Source: Prevotella sp. CAG:891 (GTDB lineage: Bacteria; Bacteroidota; Bacteroidia; Bacteroidales; Bacteroidaceae). From it: a DNA stretch of 23,241 nucleotides. Below the pieces are notes generated by a model, which saw only the letters and a program-made list of their open reading frames with translations, made no database searches and was not told the DNA's origin. A program made the position numbers and the translations under genes. The DNA lies in assembly GCA_000437675.1 (NCBI GenBank), contig FR901793.1, positions 31,437 to 54,677 of the forward strand, given 5' to 3'. Shown here piece by piece: positions 7,861 to 15,036 of this stretch; positions within the stretch are counted from its first letter, which is position 1, and each line of letters starts with the position of its first letter.

Positions 7861-8856
7861 ATGTTGTATATTGCAAATCCTATTTATGACACGGTGTTCA
7901 AGTATTTGCTTGAAGACGAACGTGTGGTGAAAATTCTGCTTTCTGCCTTGCTCAAAAAAACGGTAGTAGAGGTGGAAATGCGTAAAAATGAATATGCCAA
8001 TGTGCAGCGCGACAAAATTTCGATGTTTCGCATTGATTTTGGAGCCAAGGTGCGCGAGGACGATGGCAGTGTCCATTTGGTGCTGATAGAATTACAAAAG
8101 ACGTGGCTCGAAACCGAAACGCTCCGCTTCCGCCAATATCTGGGCGCACAATATGCCAATCCAGATAACATGCTGAAGGACGATCAGTTGTCGAGTCGTG
8201 GCATCCCGATGGTAGCCGTTTATTTGTTGGGACACCGCGTGGGCGATATAGAAGAACCCGTTCTTTACGTGAAACATCATTCCTATGATTACGAGGGTAA
8301 CGTGGTGACGAAGGGATTGCCCGACCCGTTTGTTGAGAGCCTGACGCATGAAGGCATTATTGTGCAAATTCCGCGTCTGCACGGCCGAATCAATAACAGG
8401 TTGGAGGAAATTTTGAGCGTGTTCGACCAAACGCTCAAAAACAAGGATAACCGCCAGGTTATGAACATTGACGAAACCAAGTATCAGTATGACTCGGATA
8501 TGATGCTGATTATCAACCGCCTGGTTGCCGCTGCTGCGGATGCACAAGTGAGACACAAAATGGACGTGGAAGATGAATTCTTCAAGGCGATTGAAGACCG
8601 CGACACGGCTATTATGCAACGCGATAAAATGCTGAAACAACAAAATGAATTGTTAGCCGAGCAAGGTCAGCAGTTAGCCGAGCAAGGTCAGCAGTTAGCC
8701 GAACAAGGTCAGCAGTTAGCTGAACAAGGTCAGCAGTTAGCGGCTCAAGAAACCATTATCGTGTCGTCAGCCCGTCAGATGAAGTTAGCCGGCGTGCCTA
8801 TAGCGCAGATTTCGGCAATCACGCATCTGTCGCAGGAAGAAATCGAATCTTTGTGA
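7861..8856 (+). CDS. Rpn-like PD-(D/E)XK nuclease family protein
   Basis: This 331-residue protein belongs to the PD-(D/E)XK family often labelled 'transposase' (PDDEXK_2, Rpn/RpnA-like). The N-terminus NPIYDTVFKYLLEDERVVKILL is typical, and the nuclease signature is Asp59 (RIDFGAK) followed by Glu77-Leu-Gln79 (LIELQK). Characterised Rpn proteins are DNases that promote RecA-independent recombination; newer work links some to phage defence. Residues 265-292 are four exact LAEQGQQ heptads in a probable coiled coil. The C-terminal MKLAGVPIAQISAITHLS resembles a small helical motif common at the end of this family. It is not a DDE transposase and has no terminal repeats. Its strong Shine-Dalgarno and the duplicated prmC end upstream suggest horizontal acquisition. 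It appears intact. Confidence 0.9.
   Translation: MLYIANPIYDTVFKYLLEDERVVKILLSALLKKTVVEVEMRKNEYANVQRDKISMFRIDFGAKVREDDGSVHLVLIELQKTWLETETLRFRQYLGAQYANPDNMLKDDQLSSRGIPMVAVYLLGHRVGDIEEPVLYVKHHSYDYEGNVVTKGLPDPFVESLTHEGIIVQIPRLHGRINNRLEEILSVFDQTLKNKDNRQVMNIDETKYQYDSDMMLIINRLVAAAADAQVRHKMDVEDEFFKAIEDRDTAIMQRDKMLKQQNELLAEQGQQLAEQGQQLAEQGQQLAEQGQQLAAQETIIVSSARQMKLAGVPIAQISAITHLSQEEIESL
8653..8736 (+). repeat. Four tandem 21-bp repeats inside the Rpn-like gene
   Basis: The unit TTAGCCGAGCAAGGTCAGCA+G is repeated four times head to tail (8653, 8674, 8695, 8716), encoding (LAEQGQQ)4. Copies differ only at synonymous positions (GCC/GCT, GAG/GAA). The unit is a whole number of codons, so slippage would change the coiled-coil length by heptads without breaking the frame. 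Confidence 0.95.
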
Positions 8857-8991
8857 CAAAACGCCCTCTGTATCGTTACGGTTTTTAAGCCTGTATGTAA
8901 TCAAAATACTCTGGAAATGCCCTATTTATATGGCAAAAAGTATGCTTATCTGTAAAATATTCTATTTTTCGAAAAAAAACTTGGGATATTC

Positions 8992-9022
8992 CTTGCAGTT
9001 ATGACAGAAAACCGTAACTTTG
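8992..9022 (+). promoter_or_regulatory. Bacteroidetes-type promoter of the miaB leader
   Basis: The -7 element TAACTTTG (9015-9022) matches TAnnTTTG exactly. It is preceded by CTTG at 8992-8995 (consensus TTTG) with a 19-bp spacer, the spacing also found in the sbcD promoter here. Transcription should begin near 9029, about 100 bp before miaB. Confidence 0.75.
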
Positions 9023-9028
9023 CAACGT

Positions 9029-9089
9029 GTTTTTCATAGTATTAGATTTAAGGTTAACAAGGTTGGGATACAGCGGTATCCCTTTTTTT
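9029..9089 (+). ncRNA. Short leader RNA / putative small RNA with intrinsic terminator upstream of miaB
   Basis: Between the predicted start site near 9029 and miaB lies a roughly 60-nt segment ending in a textbook intrinsic terminator: GGGATAC (9065-9071), loop AGCG, GTATCCC (9076-9082), then seven T (9083-9089). The segment before it contains CATAGTATTAGATTTAAGG followed by TTAACAAGG. I recall very similar segments preceding a variable hairpin and T-tract in other Bacteroidales genomes; that is memory, not a search. It could be a free-standing small RNA or an attenuator for miaB, whose ATG lies 39 bp after the T-tract. No leader peptide is evident. Start-site position is inferred from the promoter. 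Confidence 0.5.
9065..9089 (+). terminator. Intrinsic terminator/attenuator before miaB
   Basis: A 7-bp GC-containing stem with a 4-nt loop followed by T7, located between the promoter at 8992-9022 and the miaB start at 9129. It is too far from the Rpn-like stop (208 bp) to be an obvious end for that gene, although it could serve both. Confidence 0.8.
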
Positions 9090-9128
9090 GTACCCTAACG
9101 TGAATACTTACCTCATTATATAGCACTT

Positions 9129-10451
9129 ATGAAGCATTTATATATCGAAACTTACGGTTGCCAGATGAATGTGGCCGACAGCGAAGTAGTGGCCTCTGTG
9201 ATGAAACTGGCCGGCTATGAGCCTTGCGACACCATTGACCAGGCTGATGCCGTATTCCTCAATACCTGCTCCGTGCGCGACAATGCCGAGCAGAAAATTA
9301 TTCATCGCCTTGAAGCGCTCACAGCCATGCGACGCAAAGGACGCCGAATCATTATCGGTGTGCTCGGCTGTATGGCAGAACGTGTGAAGGAAGAATTGCT
9401 CAATAAACACGGGGCTGACCTCGTGGCTGGACCCGATGCTTACCTTTCCTTGCCCGACCTCATTGCACAGGCTGAAACCGGACACAAGGCCATCGACATT
9501 GAACTCAGCACCACCGAAACCTATCGCGACATTGTGCCGACACGCTATTGCGGAAGTCGCATTTCGGGTTTTGTCAGCATTATGCGTGGTTGCAATAACT
9601 TTTGCCACTACTGCATTGTGCCTTACACCCGCGGCCGCGAACGTTCGCGCGACGTAGAAAGTATCCTGCGCGAGGTGTGCGACCTCGAAGCGCGCGGTTA
9701 CAAGGAAGTGACCCTGCTCGGACAAAATGTCAACTCGTATCTTTGGAAGGCCGATGCCGATGCGCAGGAACTCAACTTTGCCGCCCTGCTCCGCACCGTG
9801 GCACGCGCTGTGCCGGGTATGCGCATTCGCTTCTCGACCTCGCATCCCAAGGACATGAGCGACGAAACACTCCACGTCATTGCCGAAGAACCCAATGTGT
9901 GCCGTCACATCCACCTGCCCGTACAAAGTGGTTCGAGCCGCATTTTGGAGCTTATGAATCGCAAATACACCCGCGAGTGGTATCTTGACCGCGTAGCTGC
10001 CATTCGCCGCATTGTGCCCGACTGTGGTTTGTCGACCGATATCTTTGCCGGTTACTGCACTGAAACCGAGGAAGATCACCAAATGTCGCTTAGCCTGATG
10101 CGCGAATGCGGATACGATTCAGCTTTCATGTTTAAGTACAGCGAACGTCCCGGCACCTTTGCTTCGCGTCATTATGCCGACGATGTGAGCGAGGAAACGA
10201 AAATTCGCCGACTCGAGGAACTCATTGCCTTGCAAAACGAACTCAGTGCCGAGAGCAACCGCCAATGTGTAGGTCGCGAATACGAAATTTTGGTTGAAGG
10301 CGTGAGCAAGCGTTCGCGCGAACAACTTTTCGGTCGTACGGAGCAAAACAAGGTCGTTGTTTTCGACCGTGGCAATCACCGTCCCGGTGAGTACGTACGC
10401 GTTCGCATTACCGATGCTTCGAGCGCCACGCTTCAAGGCGAAGAAGTGTAG
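9129..10451 (+). CDS. miaB: tRNA-2-methylthio-N6-dimethylallyladenosine synthase MiaB
   Basis: MiaB is a radical-SAM methylthiotransferase that converts i6A37 to ms2i6A37 in tRNAs reading UNN codons. Three Cys of the N-terminal UPF0004 domain bind the auxiliary 4Fe-4S cluster: Cys11 (YGCQMN), Cys47 (NTCSVRD) and Cys81 (GCMAER). The radical-SAM cluster motif is C155-x3-C159-x2-C162 in RGCNNFCHYCIVPYTRGRE. The C-terminal 60 or so residues form the TRAM RNA-binding domain. The start MKHLYIETYGCQMN and the 440-residue length identify MiaB rather than RimO or MtaB. The gene has its own promoter about 100 bp upstream with an intervening terminator-like leader, and is followed by three hairpins. Confidence 0.97.
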   Translation: MKHLYIETYGCQMNVADSEVVASVMKLAGYEPCDTIDQADAVFLNTCSVRDNAEQKIIHRLEALTAMRRKGRRIIIGVLGCMAERVKEELLNKHGADLVAGPDAYLSLPDLIAQAETGHKAIDIELSTTETYRDIVPTRYCGSRISGFVSIMRGCNNFCHYCIVPYTRGRERSRDVESILREVCDLEARGYKEVTLLGQNVNSYLWKADADAQELNFAALLRTVARAVPGMRIRFSTSHPKDMSDETLHVIAEEPNVCRHIHLPVQSGSSRILELMNRKYTREWYLDRVAAIRRIVPDCGLSTDIFAGYCTETEEDHQMSLSLMRECGYDSAFMFKYSERPGTFASRHYADDVSEETKIRRLEELIALQNELSAESNRQCVGREYEILVEGVSKRSREQLFGRTEQNKVVVFDRGNHRPGEYVRVRITDASSATLQGEEV

Positions 10452-10457
10452 TCAATG

Positions 10458-10510
10458 CTAAGCAGATGTGGTGTAAACACCTGGTGTGCTTGCACCACAT
10501 CTGCTTAGCC
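10458..10510 (+). terminator. Long hairpin 1 after miaB
   Basis: A perfect 17-bp stem, GCTAAGCAGATGTGGTG (10458-10474) with its complement at 10494-10510, begins 7 bp after the miaB stop. The 19-nt loop contains its own small palindrome, ACACCTGGTGT. No T-tract follows, so it is probably an mRNA 3'-stabilising structure or a weak terminator. Confidence 0.75.
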
Positions 10511-10531
10511 GCTAAACTCCGTATACTCCTA

Positions 10532-10580
10532 AAAAAGCAGCCATACCTTGTTTGCATTGGGCAAGGTATGGCTGCTTTTA
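10532..10580. terminator. Bidirectional intrinsic terminator (hairpin 2)
   Basis: A perfect 18-bp stem, AAAAGCAGCCATACCTTG (10534-10551) with its complement at 10563-10580, encloses an 11-nt loop. The A-run on the left and T-run on the right let it terminate transcription in either direction. Confidence 0.88.
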
Positions 10581-10637
10581 ATGTTTATGGCAGAATCTAA
10601 GTTTATGGTAGGAACTTATTGTATTACCATTTCAATG

Positions 10638-10682
10638 AAAATCAGCAGGCTGGAACGATGTGTCCGGCCTGCTGATTTTTTT
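10638..10682 (+). terminator. Intrinsic terminator (hairpin 3)
   Basis: A 17-bp stem with one G-T wobble, AAAATCAGCAGGCTGGA (10638-10654) with the arm at 10663-10679, has an 8-nt loop and runs into seven T (10676-10682). It is the third consecutive hairpin downstream of miaB, with no gene between it and the previous one. Confidence 0.88.
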
Positions 10683-10693
10683 AGGTAGTATTT

Positions 10694-10887
10694 GAAGTTG
10701 TCTAAACTTTTCTGACGAAGATTTGATTTGGAGATTTATCTCTTCTAAATTCAATCTTCACCTTTCTTTTTGGCCGTTTTTTGACCTTTCATCAGTCGTG
10801 TAGCTCGCTACACTCCTTCTTCAAGGCCCAAAACGCCTCAAAAATTAAAGGCATAGTCTTGAATTTCATAAAAGTTCAGACGACTTC
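10694..10887. repeat. 194-bp imperfect inverted-repeat element
   Basis: The two ends, GAAGTTGTCTAAACTTTT (10694-10711) and the complement of 10870-10887, match at 16 of 18 positions. Pairing continues inward in blocks: AAATTCAA, CCTTT, TTTTTG, CGTTTT and CCTT on the left each have a complement in order on the right. It ends at the central near-palindrome GTGTAGCTCGCTACAC (10798-10813). The left arm carries about 30 extra bases containing the small hairpin GAGATTTATCTC. No open reading frame is present. The layout is that of a MITE-like or long-hairpin repeat, sitting between converging terminators where insertion would be harmless. I believe similar sequence recurs in Bacteroidales genomes, but this is unverified. 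Confidence 0.65.
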
Positions 10888-10894
10888 TTTTTTT

Positions 10895-10949
10895 AAAAAA
10901 GGGAAATCAATTCCGTTACACAGTAAGTTTACCGCTGTGTAAGTTTCCC
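10895..10949 (-). terminator. Intrinsic terminator after recX
   Basis: On the minus strand a hairpin pairs GGGAAA (complement of 10944-10949) with TTTCCC (complement of 10901-10906), with an inner 8-bp stem TTACACAG/CTGTGTAA (10916-10923 and 10935-10942). Six T residues follow (complement of 10895-10900). It lies 6 bp beyond the recX stop and closes the gltX-to-recX gene cluster. Confidence 0.8.
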
Positions 10950-10955
10950 GACGTT

Positions 10956-11462
10956 TTACTCATCCATACTATCCAAGTCGTCCACTTCATCCATTTGCCA
11001 CGCGTCAGCCCGACGTTGCAGTTCGTGACGCACACAGTCAGGTTCGAATCCGCGGTTAAGCGCAGCGCGCACCAGTTTTTGGTAACGCTCGTAGTCGGTT
11101 TTGGCCTTCGTCGTGCGCTCCTTGGCAGTCAGAAAGTCAGCCAACACCGCGCGGTAATCAGCCTCAGGAATATCGGCCAGCGCCTCGTCAATGCAACTAT
11201 CGGAAATACGCTGCATACGCAAGGCATAGCGGATTTTGATGCGCCCCCAATGGTCGAAACGAAATTTGTCAGAGGCAAAAGCCCGTGCATAGCGTTCTTC
11301 GTTCAGGTAATTCTCGTCGGTAAGTCGCGCAACGAGGGCTTCAGCCTCGTCAGGCGTAGCCCCTTTGCGTTGCAATTTCGCTGCAATGTCAGAAGGGCAG
11401 CATTCGCGTGCCGCGCACTGAGTCGTAGCCCAAAGGTAAAGGTCGGCAGGTTTTTTAGTCAT
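10956..11462 (-). CDS. recX: Recombination regulator RecX family protein
   Basis: RecX proteins bind RecA filaments and modulate strand exchange. This 168-residue protein is built of the repeated three-helix RecX units: an N-terminal unit (CCPSDIAAKLQRKG, LTDENYLNEERYARAF), a second (WGRIKIRYALRMQRISDSCIDEAL) and a C-terminal one (YQKLVRAALNRGFEPDCVRHEL). An acidic tail (MDEVDDLDSMDE) follows. Length and motifs fit the family. The ATG lies 9 bp after the GT2 glycosyltransferase stop, so it is translated from the same transcript as that gene, an odd pairing. In Bacteroides I recall recX directly after prmC; here the two are separated by more than 3 kb. Function is inferred from family only. 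Confidence 0.9.
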   Translation of the reverse strand: MTKKPADLYLWATTQCAARECCPSDIAAKLQRKGATPDEAEALVARLTDENYLNEERYARAFASDKFRFDHWGRIKIRYALRMQRISDSCIDEALADIPEADYRAVLADFLTAKERTTKAKTDYERYQKLVRAALNRGFEPDCVRHELQRRADAWQMDEVDDLDSMDE

Positions 11463-11471
11463 GGTCGGATC

Positions 11472-12266
11472 CTACTTTTTGATGACACTGCGCACCACGA
11501 ACCACGCATGGCGGAAAAGCGTAGGTAACCACCCGTAATGATTAACCATGATGTCGAAGCGTTCGCGCAGCGAAGCCTTGTGGTTACGCGTGGTCATACC
11601 CTCGTTCAGGTAATTGGCCACCACAATGCGGCAGTTCGTAATGGGCAAATGCTTACGCGCAGCCTCGCGCATGATGCGAATGCACCAGTCGAAGTCGGCC
11701 GAGAAGCGGTATTTGCGGTTGTAATGTAACTGTTTAGCCAAGTCGGTACGCGCAAAGAAAGCCTGATGGCAAACGAGCATACCGTTTTTAAAAGAACGCC
11801 AATTCAAATGTTCGGGCGGCGACAAGCGGCGGCGGCGCACAAATCGTCCTTCATCGTCGACCAAGTGCGTATCGCCGTAAACCACTGCAGGCAATGCCTT
11901 CTTGCGGTTCAGTTCGTCCTGAGCCGCCTGAGCCATGCATTCCAGCGTATCGGGCGCATGCAGGCAGTCGCCAGCGTTCAGAAAAAGGATATACTGTCCG
12001 GTAGCCATGTCGATGGCCTTGTTCATAGCATCGTAAAGTCCCTTGTCGGGTTCACTGATGCACGCAATTTCGTGACGCACAGTCGCAATGCTGTTACGTT
12101 CCTGATAATGATGTACGTTTTCGAGGGTATTGTCCTGTGAATTTCCGTCGACAATGAGGTGTTCCACATGAGGGTACGTCTGTTCTTCGACACTTTGTAT
12201 GGTGCGGTTAATCAGTTTCCCGGCATTATAGGTTACCGTAGCGACGGTTATTTTAAGCGGAGGCAT
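11472..12266 (-). CDS. Glycosyltransferase family 2
   Basis: This 264-residue inverting GT-A glycosyltransferase has the N-terminal nucleotide-binding fold ITVATVTYNAGKLINRTIQS, the motif LIVDGNSQDNTLE, then SEPDKGLYDAMNKAI and the metal-binding-type YILFLNAGDCL. EPDKGLYDAMNKAI is typical of the WcaE-like branch that adds sugars to exopolysaccharide or O-antigen units. There are no strong membrane helices, so it acts at the inner face of the membrane. Donor and acceptor are unknown. It follows a GT4 gene (112-bp gap) and waaA, suggesting a role in outer-membrane glycan or lipopolysaccharide assembly, and precedes recX by 9 bp. Confidence 0.93.
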   Translation of the reverse strand: MPPLKITVATVTYNAGKLINRTIQSVEEQTYPHVEHLIVDGNSQDNTLENVHHYQERNSIATVRHEIACISEPDKGLYDAMNKAIDMATGQYILFLNAGDCLHAPDTLECMAQAAQDELNRKKALPAVVYGDTHLVDDEGRFVRRRRLSPPEHLNWRSFKNGMLVCHQAFFARTDLAKQLHYNRKYRFSADFDWCIRIMREAARKHLPITNCRIVVANYLNEGMTTRNHKASLRERFDIMVNHYGWLPTLFRHAWFVVRSVIKK

Positions 12267-12378
12267 TTAATGAATAAAAAGGTTTAAGGGGGGATTAGCT
12301 TTAAATTGTTGTAGGGTAGAGTTCCCGGCACACCGTCAGATGCAAGCATGCGGCATGCCGTCAGGAACCCCCGTCCAT

Positions 12379-13653
12379 TTATTTATTTTGGTAAATTTCG
12401 AGGTAGCTTTCAGCCACCGTTTTTTCGGAGTAAGCCGTCAGAGCCTTGATGCGGGCGTTGCGGCAAAGCGCCGTGTAGCTGTGTGAATCGAGCGCACGCT
12501 GAATGCACTGTGCAAAGTCGAGCGCATTTTGGGGTTCAGCCAGAAAGCCGTTGACTCCCGTGTCAATCATCTGCGGCACACCGCCCACGCCAAAGGCCAC
12601 GCAAGGCACGCCACAAGCCATAGCCTCGACAATCGTGTTCGGCAAATTATCCATGAGCGTCGGCATCAGTAGCAAGTCGGCCGCCTGATAGAGTTGTCGC
12701 ATCTGTTCCTCACTCTCCACATAGCCCATCGAAACAGCTTCAACCGGGAAAGCCCCGGTCAGTTTGTCAGCCTCTTTGCCTGCCAGCACGATGGCCAGTT
12801 TATTACGCAGTTCCGGCCGTTCGTTGCACAGCATACAAATGCTTTCAATCAGGTAGTCTATGCCCTTTTTCGGGTCAGTCACCTTGAATGCCGTAAAAAG
12901 CAGCAAACGCTTGTCAGCCGGCAAGTTTAGCTGTTTGCGCAGTTCCGCTTTGTCGGTCGGCATTTCTTCGGTGCCCACAGGCGCATAGAAGTCAGTGTCG
13001 ATGGGGTTCGGAATGCTCACCACCTGCTGTTCTTTGAGCAAAGGCGCCTGAGCAGCCAGTCCTGCCAGCCATTGGCTACAGCCCACCAAGGTGAACCGTC
13101 CGTGCGCATACGTGCTTAATTTGCGGTTAAACACACAAGCCGAAAGGTCCTTGTGCTGCGGTTTTTTCAGTTGCGGACAAAGACCGCATCCCTGTTTCCA
13201 GCGTTCGCAGTCGGCCGCATTGTGACACACCCCTGTAAAGGGCCACATATCGTGCATGGTCCATACCACCCGTTTACCGCTTTTCAGGATACGTTGCAAG
13301 TTGTCGAGCGAAAGCATAGCCTGGTTCGTCCAATGTAAATGCACGACGTCAGCTTCGCGAAACTCGGGCAATTTGGTAATGTCGTTGCCGAAGCGTGCCG
13401 TATCGACAGCAAACAGTCCCTCGCGCGAAAAGCCGTTGCGGCAAAATATGTCGAAGCGCTCCAATGCAAACTTCACTTTCCGCCACAGCGTGGGTTTAAG
13501 GTTTACCACATCTGTACGTTCGGCAGGCAAACTGCGGTCGCGACACAGTAAGGTGGCATCGACACCAGCCTTGCGCAAGGCTTTGAGCAGGCGCAGGGCC
13601 GCAATGGCAGCTCCGCCGGTGTGGTCAGAAGTATTGATGAGGAGTACTTTCAT
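12379..13653 (-). CDS. Glycosyltransferase family 4 (GT-B fold)
   Basis: This is a 424-residue retaining glycosyltransferase. The start at 13653 (MKVLLINTSDHTGGAAIAAL) is preferred because it begins the first Rossmann strand; an upstream in-frame ATG at 13719 would add 22 residues of low-complexity leader. The N-terminal half has HWTNQAMLSLDNLQRIL and WTMHDMWPFTGVCHN with a Cys-rich segment (CERWKQGCGLCPQL), a set I recall from wall and exopolysaccharide GT4 enzymes. The C-terminal donor domain has LLLFTAFKVTDPKKGIDYL and MDNLPNTIVEAMACGVP. Here the usual E-x7-E reads Asp-x7-Glu. The acceptor and sugar are unknown. It lies between waaA and the GT2 gene, consistent with lipopolysaccharide or surface-glycan synthesis. 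Confidence 0.93.
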   Translation of the reverse strand: MKVLLINTSDHTGGAAIAALRLLKALRKAGVDATLLCRDRSLPAERTDVVNLKPTLWRKVKFALERFDIFCRNGFSREGLFAVDTARFGNDITKLPEFREADVVHLHWTNQAMLSLDNLQRILKSGKRVVWTMHDMWPFTGVCHNAADCERWKQGCGLCPQLKKPQHKDLSACVFNRKLSTYAHGRFTLVGCSQWLAGLAAQAPLLKEQQVVSIPNPIDTDFYAPVGTEEMPTDKAELRKQLNLPADKRLLLFTAFKVTDPKKGIDYLIESICMLCNERPELRNKLAIVLAGKEADKLTGAFPVEAVSMGYVESEEQMRQLYQAADLLLMPTLMDNLPNTIVEAMACGVPCVAFGVGGVPQMIDTGVNGFLAEPQNALDFAQCIQRALDSHSYTALCRNARIKALTAYSEKTVAESYLEIYQNK

Positions 13654-13794
13654 GGTGAATGGTTTGGCAGTAGAAAAAGGAAAAGCAAGTGCTTCTCCCG
13701 TTTGCATGCCCGTGTTCAAAAATATTTTGAGATGATTCTGTCAGATGAATTATGCTTTGAACACCTGCATACGTGTATTTGAAGAAACAGAATT

Positions 13795-15003
13795 TCAGCG
13801 TTTATTCATAATCAGCAGGGTAGCGCCGGCATTTTCTTTGATGTAATTGCCTGCAGCGCGTCCCGCCTCTTGCAGTTGTTCCTTGTGCGTCAGGAAAAGG
13901 TCCATGACACGTTTAAAGTCGTCAGCATCCTTGATTTCGCGGCATCCGCCGTTTTCGATCAGCGCGCGCGCCTCGCGGAACTTATGGTTATTCGGTCCGA
14001 TAATCACCGGCACACCGTAAACGGCAGCTTCAGGCACATTGTGAATGCCCACACCGAAACCGCCACCCACGTAAGCCACCGCCGCATAGCGGTAAATGCT
14101 CGACAGCAGTCCGTAGCAGTCAATAATCAAGCAGTCGGCCTCGGCCACACTTTTCGGAGTAGCCGCCGAATAGCGCACAAAGGGGCGTTTGAGTTTTGCT
14201 TCGATTTGTCGCAGATGTTCCTCGCTCACCACATGCGGAGCGAGCACTAGTTTCAGGTTCGTTCGTGCGTTGAAATACGGAATGATGATGTCCTCATCAG
14301 GTTGCCACGAGCTACCTGCCACCAGTACTTTCCAGCATCCGGCAAAGCGTTCAACCAGCGGCAGAGGTTTCGCCGCATTCCGAATGTCGATAACGCGGTC
14401 GAATCGCGTATCGCCCACCACTGTAACCTGCTTAACCCCGATTTTCAGCAACAGATGGCGCGACTCTTCGTTCTGCACATACAAGTGCGTGAGTTTATGC
14501 AGCATTCGGGCATATCCCCGTCCGTACCAGCGGAAAAACACCTGGTTGGGTCGGAAAATGCTCGACACGCTGTAAGTAGGCACCCCATTTCGGTGAAGCA
14601 CCTCGATGTAATTGCGCCAAAATTCGTATTTGATGAAATAAGCCGCTTCGGGGCGTGCCTGTTTCACGAATTTCTGCGCATTCAGCGGAGTATCGAAGGG
14701 CAGGTAGCACACCACGTCAGCCCCCGCATAATTCTTGCGCACCTCATAGCCCGAAGGCGAGAAAAAGGTAAGCAGAATTTTTTTATCGGGGTGTTCGCGG
14801 CGCAAGTGTTCCATGAGCGGACGGCCTTGTTCAAATTCGCCGAGCGAAGCCGCATGAAACCACACATAGCGGTCCTTTCCGCTGAGTCGGCGCAGCGTTT
14901 TCCACGTGTTGTGATGGCCATGCACCATTTTCCGCACCTTTGCGCTGAACAAGGCGGCAATGTGACAGCCCAGCACCATCAGATATATTACTATGGAGTA
15001 CAC
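13795..15003 (-). CDS. waaA: 3-deoxy-D-manno-octulosonic acid (Kdo) transferase
   Basis: WaaA (KdtA) transfers Kdo from CMP-Kdo to the lipid A precursor at the inner membrane, the first step of core assembly. The 402-residue protein begins with a hydrophobic anchor (residues 3-20). The motif FHAASLGEFEQG follows, and its Glu56 aligns with the catalytic base of characterised enzymes. The C-terminal half is the CMP-binding GT-B domain (VLVAGSSWQPDE, KLVLAPHVV, YVGGGFGVGIHNVPEAA, PVIIGPNNHKFREA). Length is normal (about 400-430). It follows gltX with a 194-bp structured spacer and precedes two glycosyltransferase genes. Whether it adds one or two Kdo residues cannot be told from sequence. Confidence 0.96.
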   Translation of the reverse strand: MYSIVIYLMVLGCHIAALFSAKVRKMVHGHHNTWKTLRRLSGKDRYVWFHAASLGEFEQGRPLMEHLRREHPDKKILLTFFSPSGYEVRKNYAGADVVCYLPFDTPLNAQKFVKQARPEAAYFIKYEFWRNYIEVLHRNGVPTYSVSSIFRPNQVFFRWYGRGYARMLHKLTHLYVQNEESRHLLLKIGVKQVTVVGDTRFDRVIDIRNAAKPLPLVERFAGCWKVLVAGSSWQPDEDIIIPYFNARTNLKLVLAPHVVSEEHLRQIEAKLKRPFVRYSAATPKSVAEADCLIIDCYGLLSSIYRYAAVAYVGGGFGVGIHNVPEAAVYGVPVIIGPNNHKFREARALIENGGCREIKDADDFKRVMDLFLTHKEQLQEAGRAAGNYIKENAGATLLIMNKR

Positions 15004-15036
15004 GGTCTGTTAGCTTATATTGGTAAAGTAAGGGTA

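Noticed and set aside
8653..8736. Short tandem repeats as a CRISPR array
   Set aside because: The 21-bp units are contiguous without spacers and encode heptads inside an intact gene.
7861..8856. Insertion sequence, because this protein family is often labelled a transposase
   Set aside because: The family is a PD-(D/E)XK nuclease; no terminal inverted repeats or short target duplications flank the gene. The 33-bp repeat copies both lie upstream and do not bracket it.
9138..10082. A 314-codon minus-strand frame opposite miaB
   Set aside because: It is a complete shadow of miaB, whose cluster cysteines and TRAM domain leave no doubt about the real strand.
12267..12378. Possible terminator between the GT4 and GT2 genes
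   Set aside because: Only a GTTCC/GGAAC and a GGCA/TGCC pairing around a long loop can be drawn, with no T-tract; too weak to annotate.
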